A stretch of DNA of 64,000 nt from Lentisphaeria bacterium (GTDB taxonomy: Bacteria > Verrucomicrobiota > Lentisphaeria > Victivallales > Victivallaceae), in assembly GCA_017508385.1 (NCBI GenBank), contig JAFVZB010000068.1, positions 62,001 to 126,000 of the forward strand. The letters run 5' to 3'. Both the position numbers and the translations under genes were made by a program. The notes beneath the pieces are model-generated. The model was not told the DNA's origin. It saw only the letters and a program-made list of their open reading frames with translations, and did not search any database. This document shows positions 33,853 to 40,876 of the stretch, in pieces (the first letter of the stretch is position 1; each line of letters starts with the position of its first letter).

Positions 33853-34240
33853 CCCTGCTCCTCAGTGCTGCACATTGACGTGCCTGCCCAAGTTGTTCTT
33901 TTCTCTTCAGTGCAAACTGGAATGTTTTGCCTCTCCAGTTGTCTGTGCTGTAAAAGATATCAAACAAACTTTTGTTACTCATAAGGTATCGTTTCTAACA
34001 CCTTTTCCAGCGACGTGTATCGCACTTTTGTTTTTTGTATCCGGAGTATCTGCCGAATCAAAAATTGATATCTCGGTTGGTTTGTAATGTCGCATAATAT
34101 ATATTATGTAAAATTAGATATAGGGTTAATGGGGCAGGTTTGATTTGGTAACATGCTGATGCGTAAAGTGTTGCGTGTTATCAACGAGGTGCTTGTTAAT
34201 AACTTGTTGATAAAAAACTCCGGTTGTTGACAAAAAGATG

Positions 34241-34330
34241 GGCTCTGTTCCCGACACGGGTAGGTAAAGGTAAATAAAAAAGTTTCCCCGCTTTTCTTGA
34301 AAGGGAGAGAGGGGCGCGGGGAGAAAGGGA
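34241..34330 (+). repeat. Dispersed intergenic repeat, copy 1
   Basis: About 90 bp, from GGCTCTGTTCCCGACACGGG to GGGGAGAAAGGGA. The reverse complement of 38102-38191 matches it with only a handful of differences. It contains the internal inverted words CCCCGC and GCGGGG. Confidence 0.85.
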
Positions 34331-34372
34331 ATAAAGCTAAAAGATAAAATTCAAGAGCAGCGAGATGATCAC

Positions 34373-34401
34373 TTGAAGAAAATCTGATTGAGTGCTATCT
34401 T
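34373..34401 (+). promoter_or_regulatory. acpS promoter
   Basis: TTGAAG (34373-34378), 17 bases, TATCTT (34396-34401), 34 bases before the GTG start. Confidence 0.5.
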
Positions 34402-34435
34402 ATACTAAAGTAATTTACAAAAATGGAGATATGAA

Positions 34436-34816
34436 GTGATTATTGGGCAGGGAGTCGATATCGTTGAAATCAAACGTATCAAAAATGCAATAGAGCGTGG
34501 TGGTGCTCCGTTTGTCAAAAGAGTGTTCACCGGGAGCGAAACAGAACAGGCGGAGTCCAGAAATGCAGCAAAGTATTCGTATTATGCCGGACGCTGGGCT
34601 GCAAAGGAGGCTTTATCAAAGGCTTTGGGGTGTGGAATAGGTGAACACTGCTCTTTTACCGATATCGAGGTGCTGTCTGACGGCAACGGAGTTCCCCGGA
34701 TGAGTTTGAATAACAATGCCAAGATGCAGTGTGACAAGCTCGGAGGAGCATATATCCATGTTTCCATCAGTCACGAGGCGGAGTATGCCGTTGCATTCGT
34801 GACTGTGGAAAAATAA
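34436..34816 (+). CDS. acpS: Holo-[acyl-carrier-protein] synthase
   Basis: 126-residue AcpS, which moves 4'-phosphopantetheine from CoA to acyl carrier protein. The signature GVDIVEIKRI is at residues 6-15, and RWAAKEALSKALG carries the metal-binding Glu. The C-terminal HVSISHEAEYAVAFV is also typical. The start is GTG with GGAG seven bases upstream. It converges with murD, leaving one base between stop codons. Confidence 0.96.
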   Translation: MIIGQGVDIVEIKRIKNAIERGGAPFVKRVFTGSETEQAESRNAAKYSYYAGRWAAKEALSKALGCGIGEHCSFTDIEVLSDGNGVPRMSLNNNAKMQCDKLGGAYIHVSISHEAEYAVAFVTVEK

Positions 34817-34817
34817 T

Positions 34818-36044
34818 TTAAAGAGAGTTCACCAGCTCGCAGAATTGATTTCCGCGGTCATCGTACCCCTTAAACATATCAAAACTGGCGCAGGCCGGTG
34901 ATAACAGCACGATATCCCCCTGCTCTGCTGCATTGAAGGCAAGTTCAACAGCTTTTTTCAAATCCATTCCGGCGGAATATTTTTTCAAATCGTCTGAAAA
35001 CACCTTGCCGATATTTTCTCCTGATGCTCCGAACAAAACGGCGCACCTCAATTCGTTTTCGAGCAGTCTGAGTTCACTGAAATCCATTCCTTTGTCGGAA
35101 CCGCCGAGCATGAGAACTATCTTACCCCCCTGCCCCTTCAATGCGTTGACTGCCGATGTGACAGCCGATGGATTGGTGGCTTTTGAGTCATTATAAAATT
35201 TAACTCCGTTTTTTTGAGCAACAAACTCTATGCGGTGGCGTCCGAACTTGAACGAGCGTACTGCTTGCGCAAAACGGGGAATGTCAAGTTCGTTTTGCGG
35301 AATTATGCTCATGACCAACTGGGTTGCCGCCGCAAGATTTTCCTGATTGTGAGGCGCGGCAAATCCGGTTTCGTCAAGTTTATCAACCAATATCATTCCG
35401 TCATAAACCAGGGTGTTTTCAGAAACGACCGCCCTGCCCTTAATGGAAAAAGAGTTTATTCCGTAAAAACGCCGCTCTGTGGGAACGTTTTTGAATATGC
35501 TCTTTTTTACGGCTGCGTACTCTTCAAATCCTCCGGGGTATCTCTCTTCATGGTCGGATTTCAAATTGAGCAATACTGCCGCCGTCGGAGCAAAGTTTTC
35601 AGCCAGTTCAAGCTGGAAGCTGCTCACCTCAATCACCACCGCCTCAACCGATGAATCTGCCGCATTGGCAACCGCTGAAACAGGAAGTCCGATGTTTCCG
35701 CAAGCGACGGTTTTCACTCCGAGTGCGTTGAGCAAATGGCAGGTGAGTTCTGTTGTAGTGGTTTTTCCATTGGTTCCCGTTACCGTCAGAATGGGGATAT
35801 CACCCAGCTGAGCAGCTCCGAAAGCCATTTCGCCCGTCATCGCCCTGCCCTCTTTTACCGCTTGTCGGTAGAGATGTGATTTAAGCGGATGAACTCCGGG
35901 ACTTGCCACGATCAGATCGGATTCCGGCAGTAGAGAAGCATCGTTATCGTTGATTATAATTGCATCATATCCTAATTTTCTACCGAGGTCGAATGCGGCT
36001 CTGCCCGAGACTCCGCCACCTAAAATAACCAGCTTTTTTTTCAT
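34818..36044 (-). CDS. murD: UDP-N-acetylmuramoylalanine--D-glutamate ligase
   Basis: 408-residue MurD, adding D-Glu to UDP-MurNAc-L-Ala in the cytoplasm. The N-terminal Rossmann-like LGGGVSGRAAFDLGRKLG, the ATP loop TGTNGKTTTTE and the central IEVSSFQLE are diagnostic. Later come FGRHRIEFV, NDSKATNPSA and the C-terminal LLSPACASFDMFKGYDDRG. It stands alone, not in a dcw cluster, and is transcribed divergently from the Nif3-like gene with back-to-back promoters. Confidence 0.96.
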   Translation of the reverse strand: MKKKLVILGGGVSGRAAFDLGRKLGYDAIIINDNDASLLPESDLIVASPGVHPLKSHLYRQAVKEGRAMTGEMAFGAAQLGDIPILTVTGTNGKTTTTELTCHLLNALGVKTVACGNIGLPVSAVANAADSSVEAVVIEVSSFQLELAENFAPTAAVLLNLKSDHEERYPGGFEEYAAVKKSIFKNVPTERRFYGINSFSIKGRAVVSENTLVYDGMILVDKLDETGFAAPHNQENLAAATQLVMSIIPQNELDIPRFAQAVRSFKFGRHRIEFVAQKNGVKFYNDSKATNPSAVTSAVNALKGQGGKIVLMLGGSDKGMDFSELRLLENELRCAVLFGASGENIGKVFSDDLKKYSAGMDLKKAVELAFNAAEQGDIVLLSPACASFDMFKGYDDRGNQFCELVNSL

Positions 36045-36073
36045 TTTTGATTCCTTTTTATTGCATTATATAA

Positions 36074-36131
36074 AAGATAGCATAAAGAAAATTCTTTTCA
36101 ATCTTGAAATCCTGATATGTGGTGTTATATT
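36074..36131. promoter_or_regulatory. Back-to-back promoters for murD and the Nif3-like gene
   Basis: Minus strand: TTGAAA (36101-36096), 16 bases, TATCTT (36079-36074) for murD. Plus strand: TTGAAA (36104-36109), 16 bases, TATATT (36126-36131) for the Nif3-like gene. The two -35 boxes are two bases apart, so the promoters may compete for polymerase. Confidence 0.6.
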
Positions 36132-36155
36132 TCAATAATAAAAGGAGTTTTTTAT

Positions 36156-36920
36156 ATGACAACACTTGAAAACCTTGTGGCGTTTCTCGATGAACGGCTG
36201 AAATTAACTGATTTTCCGGGAGATTATTCCAACAACGGACTGCAAATCCAGGGCGGCGACACAGTAAAAAAAGCTGTGTTCGGAGTTGATGCCTGTCAGG
36301 CACTCTTTGATGCCGCCGCGGAGCGCAATGCTGACTTTATCTTCACTCACCACGGCATAAGCTGGGGTAGCGAGCCCCGTCTCTGGACCGGAATTACCGC
36401 AAAACGTTTTTCAACATTGTTCAAAAATAATATCAGTCTCTACGGAGCGCATCTTCCGCTTGATGCCAGCGAAGAGTATGGAAACAACCGGGTGCTGGCT
36501 GATATCGCAGGGTTGACCGGATTGCATAAGTGCTGCCGCTATGCAGGCTGCGATATTGGATTTTGCGGAATAAATTCAGAAAAGCTGAGTGTCTCCAAGC
36601 TTTCAGAGAGATACGCTTGTTCCTTGCCGAAAAAGCCGGTTATATACGGTAACGGGGATATCATTCCCGAAAAAGCCGTTGTCGTGTCAGGCGGAGGCGG
36701 CATGGATGCCCTGAATACTGCGGTATCGTGCGGAGCGAAACTGCTGATAACCGGAGAGATGGAGCACATCATGTTCCATCCTGCTCTTGAAAACGGTGTA
36801 ACTGTTCTTGCGCTTGGACATTATTCAAGTGAAACGACTGGTCCCCGTGCGGTCTGTGAATTGGTTGCCCAAAACTTTGATATTGAAACTGAGTTTGTTG
36901 ATATCTATGTTGATCTTTGA
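36156..36920 (+). CDS. Nif3-like dinuclear metal centre hexameric protein
   Basis: 254-residue Nif3/YbgI/DUF34 family protein. Metal-site motifs are IFTHHGISWG, GAHLPLDAS (early half), and TGEMEHIM plus LALGHYSSET near the C-terminus. YSNNGLQIQG near residue 23 is the family opening. Members form toroidal hexamers with two metals per subunit and may act as GTP cyclohydrolase type 1-like or nucleic-acid-related enzymes; the role is unsettled. The ATG at 36156 has AAAGGAG eight bases upstream. Confidence 0.9.
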   Translation: MTTLENLVAFLDERLKLTDFPGDYSNNGLQIQGGDTVKKAVFGVDACQALFDAAAERNADFIFTHHGISWGSEPRLWTGITAKRFSTLFKNNISLYGAHLPLDASEEYGNNRVLADIAGLTGLHKCCRYAGCDIGFCGINSEKLSVSKLSERYACSLPKKPVIYGNGDIIPEKAVVVSGGGGMDALNTAVSCGAKLLITGEMEHIMFHPALENGVTVLALGHYSSETTGPRAVCELVAQNFDIETEFVDIYVDL

Positions 36921-36959
36921 GCAACAGCCACAAAATTGAACAAAAAAGTTCATAATAGC

Positions 36960-36988
36960 TTGTAAAAACAGACAAACAAAGTTATATT
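36960..36988 (+). promoter_or_regulatory. tRNA-Arg promoter
   Basis: TTGTAA (36960-36965), 17 bases, TATATT (36983-36988), ending 18 bases before the tRNA. Confidence 0.65.
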
Positions 36989-37006
36989 ATTTGAACAACA
37001 TTGGTT

Positions 37007-37083
37007 GCACCCGTAGCTCAGCTGGATAGAGCGTCTGCCTCCGGAGTAGAAGGTCGTGGGTTCGAATCCCGCCGGGTGTACCA
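37007..37083 (+). tRNA. tRNA-Arg (anticodon CCG)
   Basis: A full cloverleaf can be drawn. The acceptor is GCACCCG/CGGGTGT, the D stem GCTC/GAGC, and the anticodon stem TCTGC/GTAGA with loop CTCCGGA (anticodon CCG, reads CGG). The T arm is GTGGG-TTCGAAT-CCCGC, and CCA is encoded (37081-37083). An eight-T run follows immediately and may end transcription. It has its own promoter. Confidence 0.97.
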
Positions 37084-37118
37084 TTTTTTTTGCCCGAAAA
37101 ATGATGGAGTTCAATAAA

Positions 37119-38030
37119 ATGACCGATTTGGCTGTGAAAGTTTTTCCTGTCGGAGCTGTGCTTTTTTCGATTTTCGCCTGTCTGTTTCCCGGTACGCTTT
37201 CAGGATTGGGATTTTTGATTATTCCGCTGCTCGGTTTGATAATGTTGAGCATGGGGGCAACTTTGTCCACGAGTGACTTTATCAATGCTGCAAAAAAGCC
37301 GAAGTTTGTTTTTCTCGGAATGTTTTTGCAATTTACTTTGATGCCCGCATTCGCCTGGGTCACAGGTAAAATCCTTCAGCTCCCTCAGGAGCAGTTTATC
37401 GGTCTTGTTATGGTCGGATGTGTGGCAGGCGGCACTGCTTCAAACGTAATAACTTATCTTGCAGGCGGAGACGTTGCTCTATCCATTACCATGACTGCCT
37501 GCTCTACTGCGGCTGGAGTTTTTATTACTCCGCTGGTATCATCGTTTCTGTTGGGCAAAATGGTTCATGTTCCTGCTCTGCAAATGTTCAACAGTATCAT
37601 TTTTGTTGTGGCTGTTCCGGTAACAGTCGGTCTGATCATCAATAAAATTTTCAGAAAGCAAAGGAGCGTTCTGGAAAAGATTTGTCCCATCGTATCCGTA
37701 GCGGCTATAATTTTTGTTATCGGAATTATCGTTTCACTCAATGTGAAAACACTTTACAGCTGCGGAGCACTGGTTATCGCCGCAGTGTTCGTTCATAACG
37801 CTTTGGGAATGGGTGCCGGATATTTTTGCGCCAAGTTATTGAAATGTGACCACAAAACCGCTGTCACCATAGCCATTGAAGTCGGAATGCAAAACTCCGG
37901 ACTTGCAGCTGCGCTGTCAGGCAAACTTTTCGGTGCGGCATCCGCCCTGCCCGGTGCTATTTTCAGTATATGGCACAATATATCCGGTGCTGTTTTCGCC
38001 TCATTTTCACGCCGCATGATAAAAAAATAA
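37119..38030 (+). CDS. Bile acid:sodium symporter (BASS) family transporter
   Basis: About 303 residues with nine or ten hydrophobic helices. The LLGLIMLSMGATLSTSDF motif and the later VGCVAGGTASNVITYLAGGDVALS and IAIEVGMQNSGLAAAL segments are BASS/PanS family signatures, forming the two Na+-site crossover helices. The ATG at 37119 is chosen because GGAG lies nine bases upstream; two ATGs at 37101 and 37104 have no ribosome site. The substrate (pantoate, bile acid, keto acid or other) is not predictable. The gene follows the tRNA by 35 bases. Confidence 0.88.
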   Translation: MTDLAVKVFPVGAVLFSIFACLFPGTLSGLGFLIIPLLGLIMLSMGATLSTSDFINAAKKPKFVFLGMFLQFTLMPAFAWVTGKILQLPQEQFIGLVMVGCVAGGTASNVITYLAGGDVALSITMTACSTAAGVFITPLVSSFLLGKMVHVPALQMFNSIIFVVAVPVTVGLIINKIFRKQRSVLEKICPIVSVAAIIFVIGIIVSLNVKTLYSCGALVIAAVFVHNALGMGAGYFCAKLLKCDHKTAVTIAIEVGMQNSGLAAALSGKLFGAASALPGAIFSIWHNISGAVFASFSRRMIKK

Positions 38031-38191
38031 GCTCTGTTCCTGATATGGGGAGATGATGCGGGGAAAGCGTGAAAACTTCTTTTCACGAGAAAAGAAGTTT
38101 TCCCTCTCTCCCCGCGCCCCTCTCTCCCTTTCAAGAAAAGCGGGGAACTTTTTTATTCACCTTTACCTACCCGTGTCGGGCACAGCGCCCC
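38031..38191. repeat. Dispersed intergenic repeat, copy 2, with hairpin and terminal inverted repeats
   Basis: 38102-38191 is the inverted copy of 34241-34330. Next to it is a perfect 14-bp hairpin: GAAAACTTCTTTTC (38071-38084), loop ACGA, and its complement (38089-38102). The left edge GCTCTGTTCCTGATATGG (38031-38048) is an imperfect inverted match of the right edge (38171-38190). Together they form a MITE-like element of about 160 bp. The hairpin may also serve as terminator for the BASS gene. Confidence 0.7.
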
Positions 38192-38223
38192 AAAAAATAA
38201 GGGAGAGCGTTTGCCGCCCTCCC
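38192..38223 (-). terminator. Terminator of the downstream beta-helix gene
   Basis: On the minus strand, stem GGGAGGGC/GCTCTCCC (8 bp, one G-U) with a seven-base loop, followed by TTATTTTTT. Confidence 0.85.
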
Positions 38224-38247
38224 CTGTCAGAGTTATCTGATTTTACA

Positions 38248-40704
38248 TCATTTAGGTTCAAATGATGCCGGAGAATCCGTGAGTACGAGACCGTCGAACT
38301 TGAATGATGATTTGTCACCTTTTATGCGCAGAGTGTGCACTCCGGGCTTCAAGTCGTAATGACGGCACATATTGCCGAATCCACGGTCAGGAGTAAGCAT
38401 TGTCCATGACATATACCCGAAAGTCTGCTGACGTGATGACTCGAACTTATCTTTATCGACCGACACCATCAGTCTCGGACGGCTCTTGCCGTAGCCGTGG
38501 ATCATGAAATAATAACGTCCGGCTTTGGGAACGTTGACTTTGTATTCATAAACCTTGCGGGGGCTGACAACGGCAACCTTGCCATCTTTACCGAGAGCAT
38601 CTTCTTTAACGGTAATGGTGTTGGCTTTATTGTTCTTTGCGGTGTACGCCTTGCCCTTGAACGCATCGATATAAATAGCAGTCTCTCCGGCTTTCTCGAG
38701 CTTGAACGGCTGAACAAAGTCGGTTGAAGCGTAGATGGAAACTCCGCGGGAATATCCGTCAGCGGTGCGGAGAAGGAACGCTCCGCGGTAGTCGTGACGC
38801 TGATTCATCTTTTCCGGAATAAACTTCACGGTAAAGGTGATTTTGTCACCAGACTTGAGCACGCCTTTTGCCGGAGTCACTTCAAACCAGTCAAACACCC
38901 GGTTTTTGCGAATGGAATAAGCCGATTTGAAGTTTTTTCCGCCGACTGTGCAGGTTATTTTTACGCTGGCAGGATTGGCTTTCCCGTTTTTGACTGTCAC
39001 ATCGACAATACTGTTTCTATCAAGATGGAACGGAACAGGACGGTATGGCAGATCAAGAGTGTTACTCTTCTGGTAAGCTCCGCGAACTCCTCCGTTGGGC
39101 AGGAAGTTGGCAATTTTTACCGCTTCTGCTGAGTCAACAGGAGTGTAGATGCCCTTCTTTGCATCGGTAAAGGTGGTGGTAAATTCTTCACGTCCTTCAC
39201 CGAAGCCGTGTTTGCCCGCATTTGCAACAGAGTTGCTTTCGTATTCTGAAATGGGAGATTTGGCAGCGTGGCAGATATTCTGACCGTCAGAAAAAACATT
39301 GTTTTTCACTACACTCTTGAGGGTATTCATCATGGTGATTCCGGAGCCTTTACCGACAAGAGTGTTGTTGAAGATAAAGGCGTGGGCATTGATTCCATGC
39401 TTGCCGCCGCCTGTTTTGATGGTCTGCCCGGAACCGCCGAACTCTTCGCACATTGAGAAGAAGATGTTTTCAAAGAGATACACCGGACTGGTCATGCAGC
39501 CCTGAATCGAAACTCCGCAGAGAGCCGCTTCAAAACGGTTCCAGAAGCAACGGACATTCTGCTGTCCTCCGTCAAGCTCAATATTGTCATCGTTGCAGTA
39601 AATCATGAAGTTGCCGTACACATCGGCATCACGGTTGATTCCTCCGTTACTGTGGAAGTTGCCGGAACTTTCGACGGCATCGTTGAAACGGTGGATGTCA
39701 CTGCCGATAAAGTCGTTGTAACGAATCACAATCGAGTGATCAGGCTTGTAGCACATGATCGCCTCTGGTCCGGCAGGATGGCTGTAAAACCAGCTGTTGG
39801 CGTGAGCCAGCGGGTCATGGATATAACAACGCTCAACGACAACTTCGCTGCTGCCGGGTCGGATACTGATAGCTCCGTCAAAGTTGATGCTGTGTTTGGA
39901 TTCGTACGGTTTGCCGTTCTTTTTCAGCGTCTCAAAGAACTGACCCTTGCGGTCAAATCTCTGGATACCGGTTCTTCCCCAATCGGTGATTTCGCAGTTG
40001 CGTACCCGTACCGCCTTTGATTTCTCAATGGAAATCACATCGCGACTGGGACCTCCGACAATGACCATATCATCAAGAAGAACATAAGCAGCGCCTCTGA
40101 CAACTATCGGAGTCTTGTTTGATTTGTTTACCAGAACTTTGCCTTTTTCAGTTGTATAACGTATCCAGCCTTCGGGAGTTCCTTTGTCTGAAATAACATA
40201 CTGTTTATCAAGATTATCGATGTAAACAGTTTTTGCAACCGGAACATTGCTTTTCCATGTGGTGAATTTTCCACTCTTCAAAACATTGCTGCCGTCGCAG
40301 AAACGCACCTCGTAAACAGTGTTTTCGTCAAGTTTAACGATGCTGCCTCTGTACTCGTTCATGACCAAACCGCTCTTGGTGTTCTGATCTTCGAAGAAGT
40401 GCACAGGAGTAAAGGCATCCTGCCATTTGCTTTCACCGGCTTTGCGGAATTGCAGTACAGGATTATCTACTTTATCGGTTCCGTAATAGAAGCCGCAGGC
40501 GTTGAAGGTCGGACGCAGCAGCAGCTCGCCCATTTTCACCGGCTTGATCAATTCAAGACGATTTTTTTCATACGGAGTTGCGAGAATCTTTTTGGAACGC
40601 TCTGCCATAGCCTTATCCATTCCCGATGTTTTTTTATTCGCCATCGTGATGAATGGAGCAGCAAGAGTCAATGCCAAAAAGAACATTGTGTACCGTTTAA
40701 ACAT
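38248..40704 (-). CDS. Secreted right-handed parallel beta-helix protein (paralogue 1)
   Basis: 818 residues. A signal peptide (MFKRYTMFFLALTLAAPFITMA) is followed by a fibronectin-like N-terminal part. A parallel beta-helix core occupies about residues 190-460 (VVERCYIHDP, VIRYNDFIGSD, NVRCFWNRFEAALCGVSIQG ladder motifs). A C-terminal half follows with Ig-like and carbohydrate-binding-like segments, e.g. FDWFEVTPAKGVLKSG and GRYYFMIHGYGKSRPR. It is clearly paralogous to the adjacent 905-residue protein. Beta-helix proteins include polysaccharide lyases and glycosidases, but no catalytic residues can be assigned. It has its own promoter and terminator. Confidence 0.85.
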   Translation of the reverse strand: MFKRYTMFFLALTLAAPFITMANKKTSGMDKAMAERSKKILATPYEKNRLELIKPVKMGELLLRPTFNACGFYYGTDKVDNPVLQFRKAGESKWQDAFTPVHFFEDQNTKSGLVMNEYRGSIVKLDENTVYEVRFCDGSNVLKSGKFTTWKSNVPVAKTVYIDNLDKQYVISDKGTPEGWIRYTTEKGKVLVNKSNKTPIVVRGAAYVLLDDMVIVGGPSRDVISIEKSKAVRVRNCEITDWGRTGIQRFDRKGQFFETLKKNGKPYESKHSINFDGAISIRPGSSEVVVERCYIHDPLAHANSWFYSHPAGPEAIMCYKPDHSIVIRYNDFIGSDIHRFNDAVESSGNFHSNGGINRDADVYGNFMIYCNDDNIELDGGQQNVRCFWNRFEAALCGVSIQGCMTSPVYLFENIFFSMCEEFGGSGQTIKTGGGKHGINAHAFIFNNTLVGKGSGITMMNTLKSVVKNNVFSDGQNICHAAKSPISEYESNSVANAGKHGFGEGREEFTTTFTDAKKGIYTPVDSAEAVKIANFLPNGGVRGAYQKSNTLDLPYRPVPFHLDRNSIVDVTVKNGKANPASVKITCTVGGKNFKSAYSIRKNRVFDWFEVTPAKGVLKSGDKITFTVKFIPEKMNQRHDYRGAFLLRTADGYSRGVSIYASTDFVQPFKLEKAGETAIYIDAFKGKAYTAKNNKANTITVKEDALGKDGKVAVVSPRKVYEYKVNVPKAGRYYFMIHGYGKSRPRLMVSVDKDKFESSRQQTFGYMSWTMLTPDRGFGNMCRHYDLKPGVHTLRIKGDKSSFKFDGLVLTDSPASFEPK

Positions 40705-40740
40705 GACTTTTCCTTTCTTTGTTGTTTACGGATGATTAAT

Positions 40741-40769
40741 ACCATAACACACAAAACCTTTTTTTTCAA
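40741..40769 (-). promoter_or_regulatory. Promoter of beta-helix paralogue 1
   Basis: TTGAAA (40769-40764), 17 bases, TATGGT (40746-40741) on the minus strand, directly after the terminator of the upstream paralogue. Confidence 0.5.
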
Positions 40770-40811
40770 ATAAAAACGGAAATAAACAGATGAAAAAATG
40801 TTTATTTCCGT
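40770..40811 (-). terminator. Terminator of beta-helix paralogue 2
   Basis: Perfect 13-bp stem ACGGAAATAAACA (40776-40788 and its complement 40799-40811) with a ten-base loop, followed on the minus strand by TTTTATTTG. It separates the two paralogues into distinct transcripts. Confidence 0.85.
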
Positions 40812-40876
40812 CAAAATCAAAAGTATTGAAAATGGGCAGAAATCAGAAAATGAAATCTGCGCATTTTATGATGATT

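Larger units (their letters stand above)
33853..34435. other. 583-bp intergenic region, no supported gene
   Basis: An open frame at 33875-34087 ends in a signal-peptide-like run (CIALLFFVSGVSAES) and may be a gene remnant, but has no ribosome site and stops at once. Around 34090-34235 the sequence is AT-rich, with several TTGTTGA/TTATCAAC-like words. The first copy of the intergenic repeat (34241-34330) and the acpS promoter complete the region. Confidence 0.5.

Noticed and set aside
33875-34087. 70-codon open frame with a signal-peptide-like end
   Set aside because: No ribosome site, no similarity, and it stops right after the hydrophobic part; at most a remnant.
34090-34240. Replication origin near the DciA-like gene
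   Set aside because: Words such as TTATCAAC occur, but no cluster of exact DnaA boxes and no dnaA or dnaN nearby.
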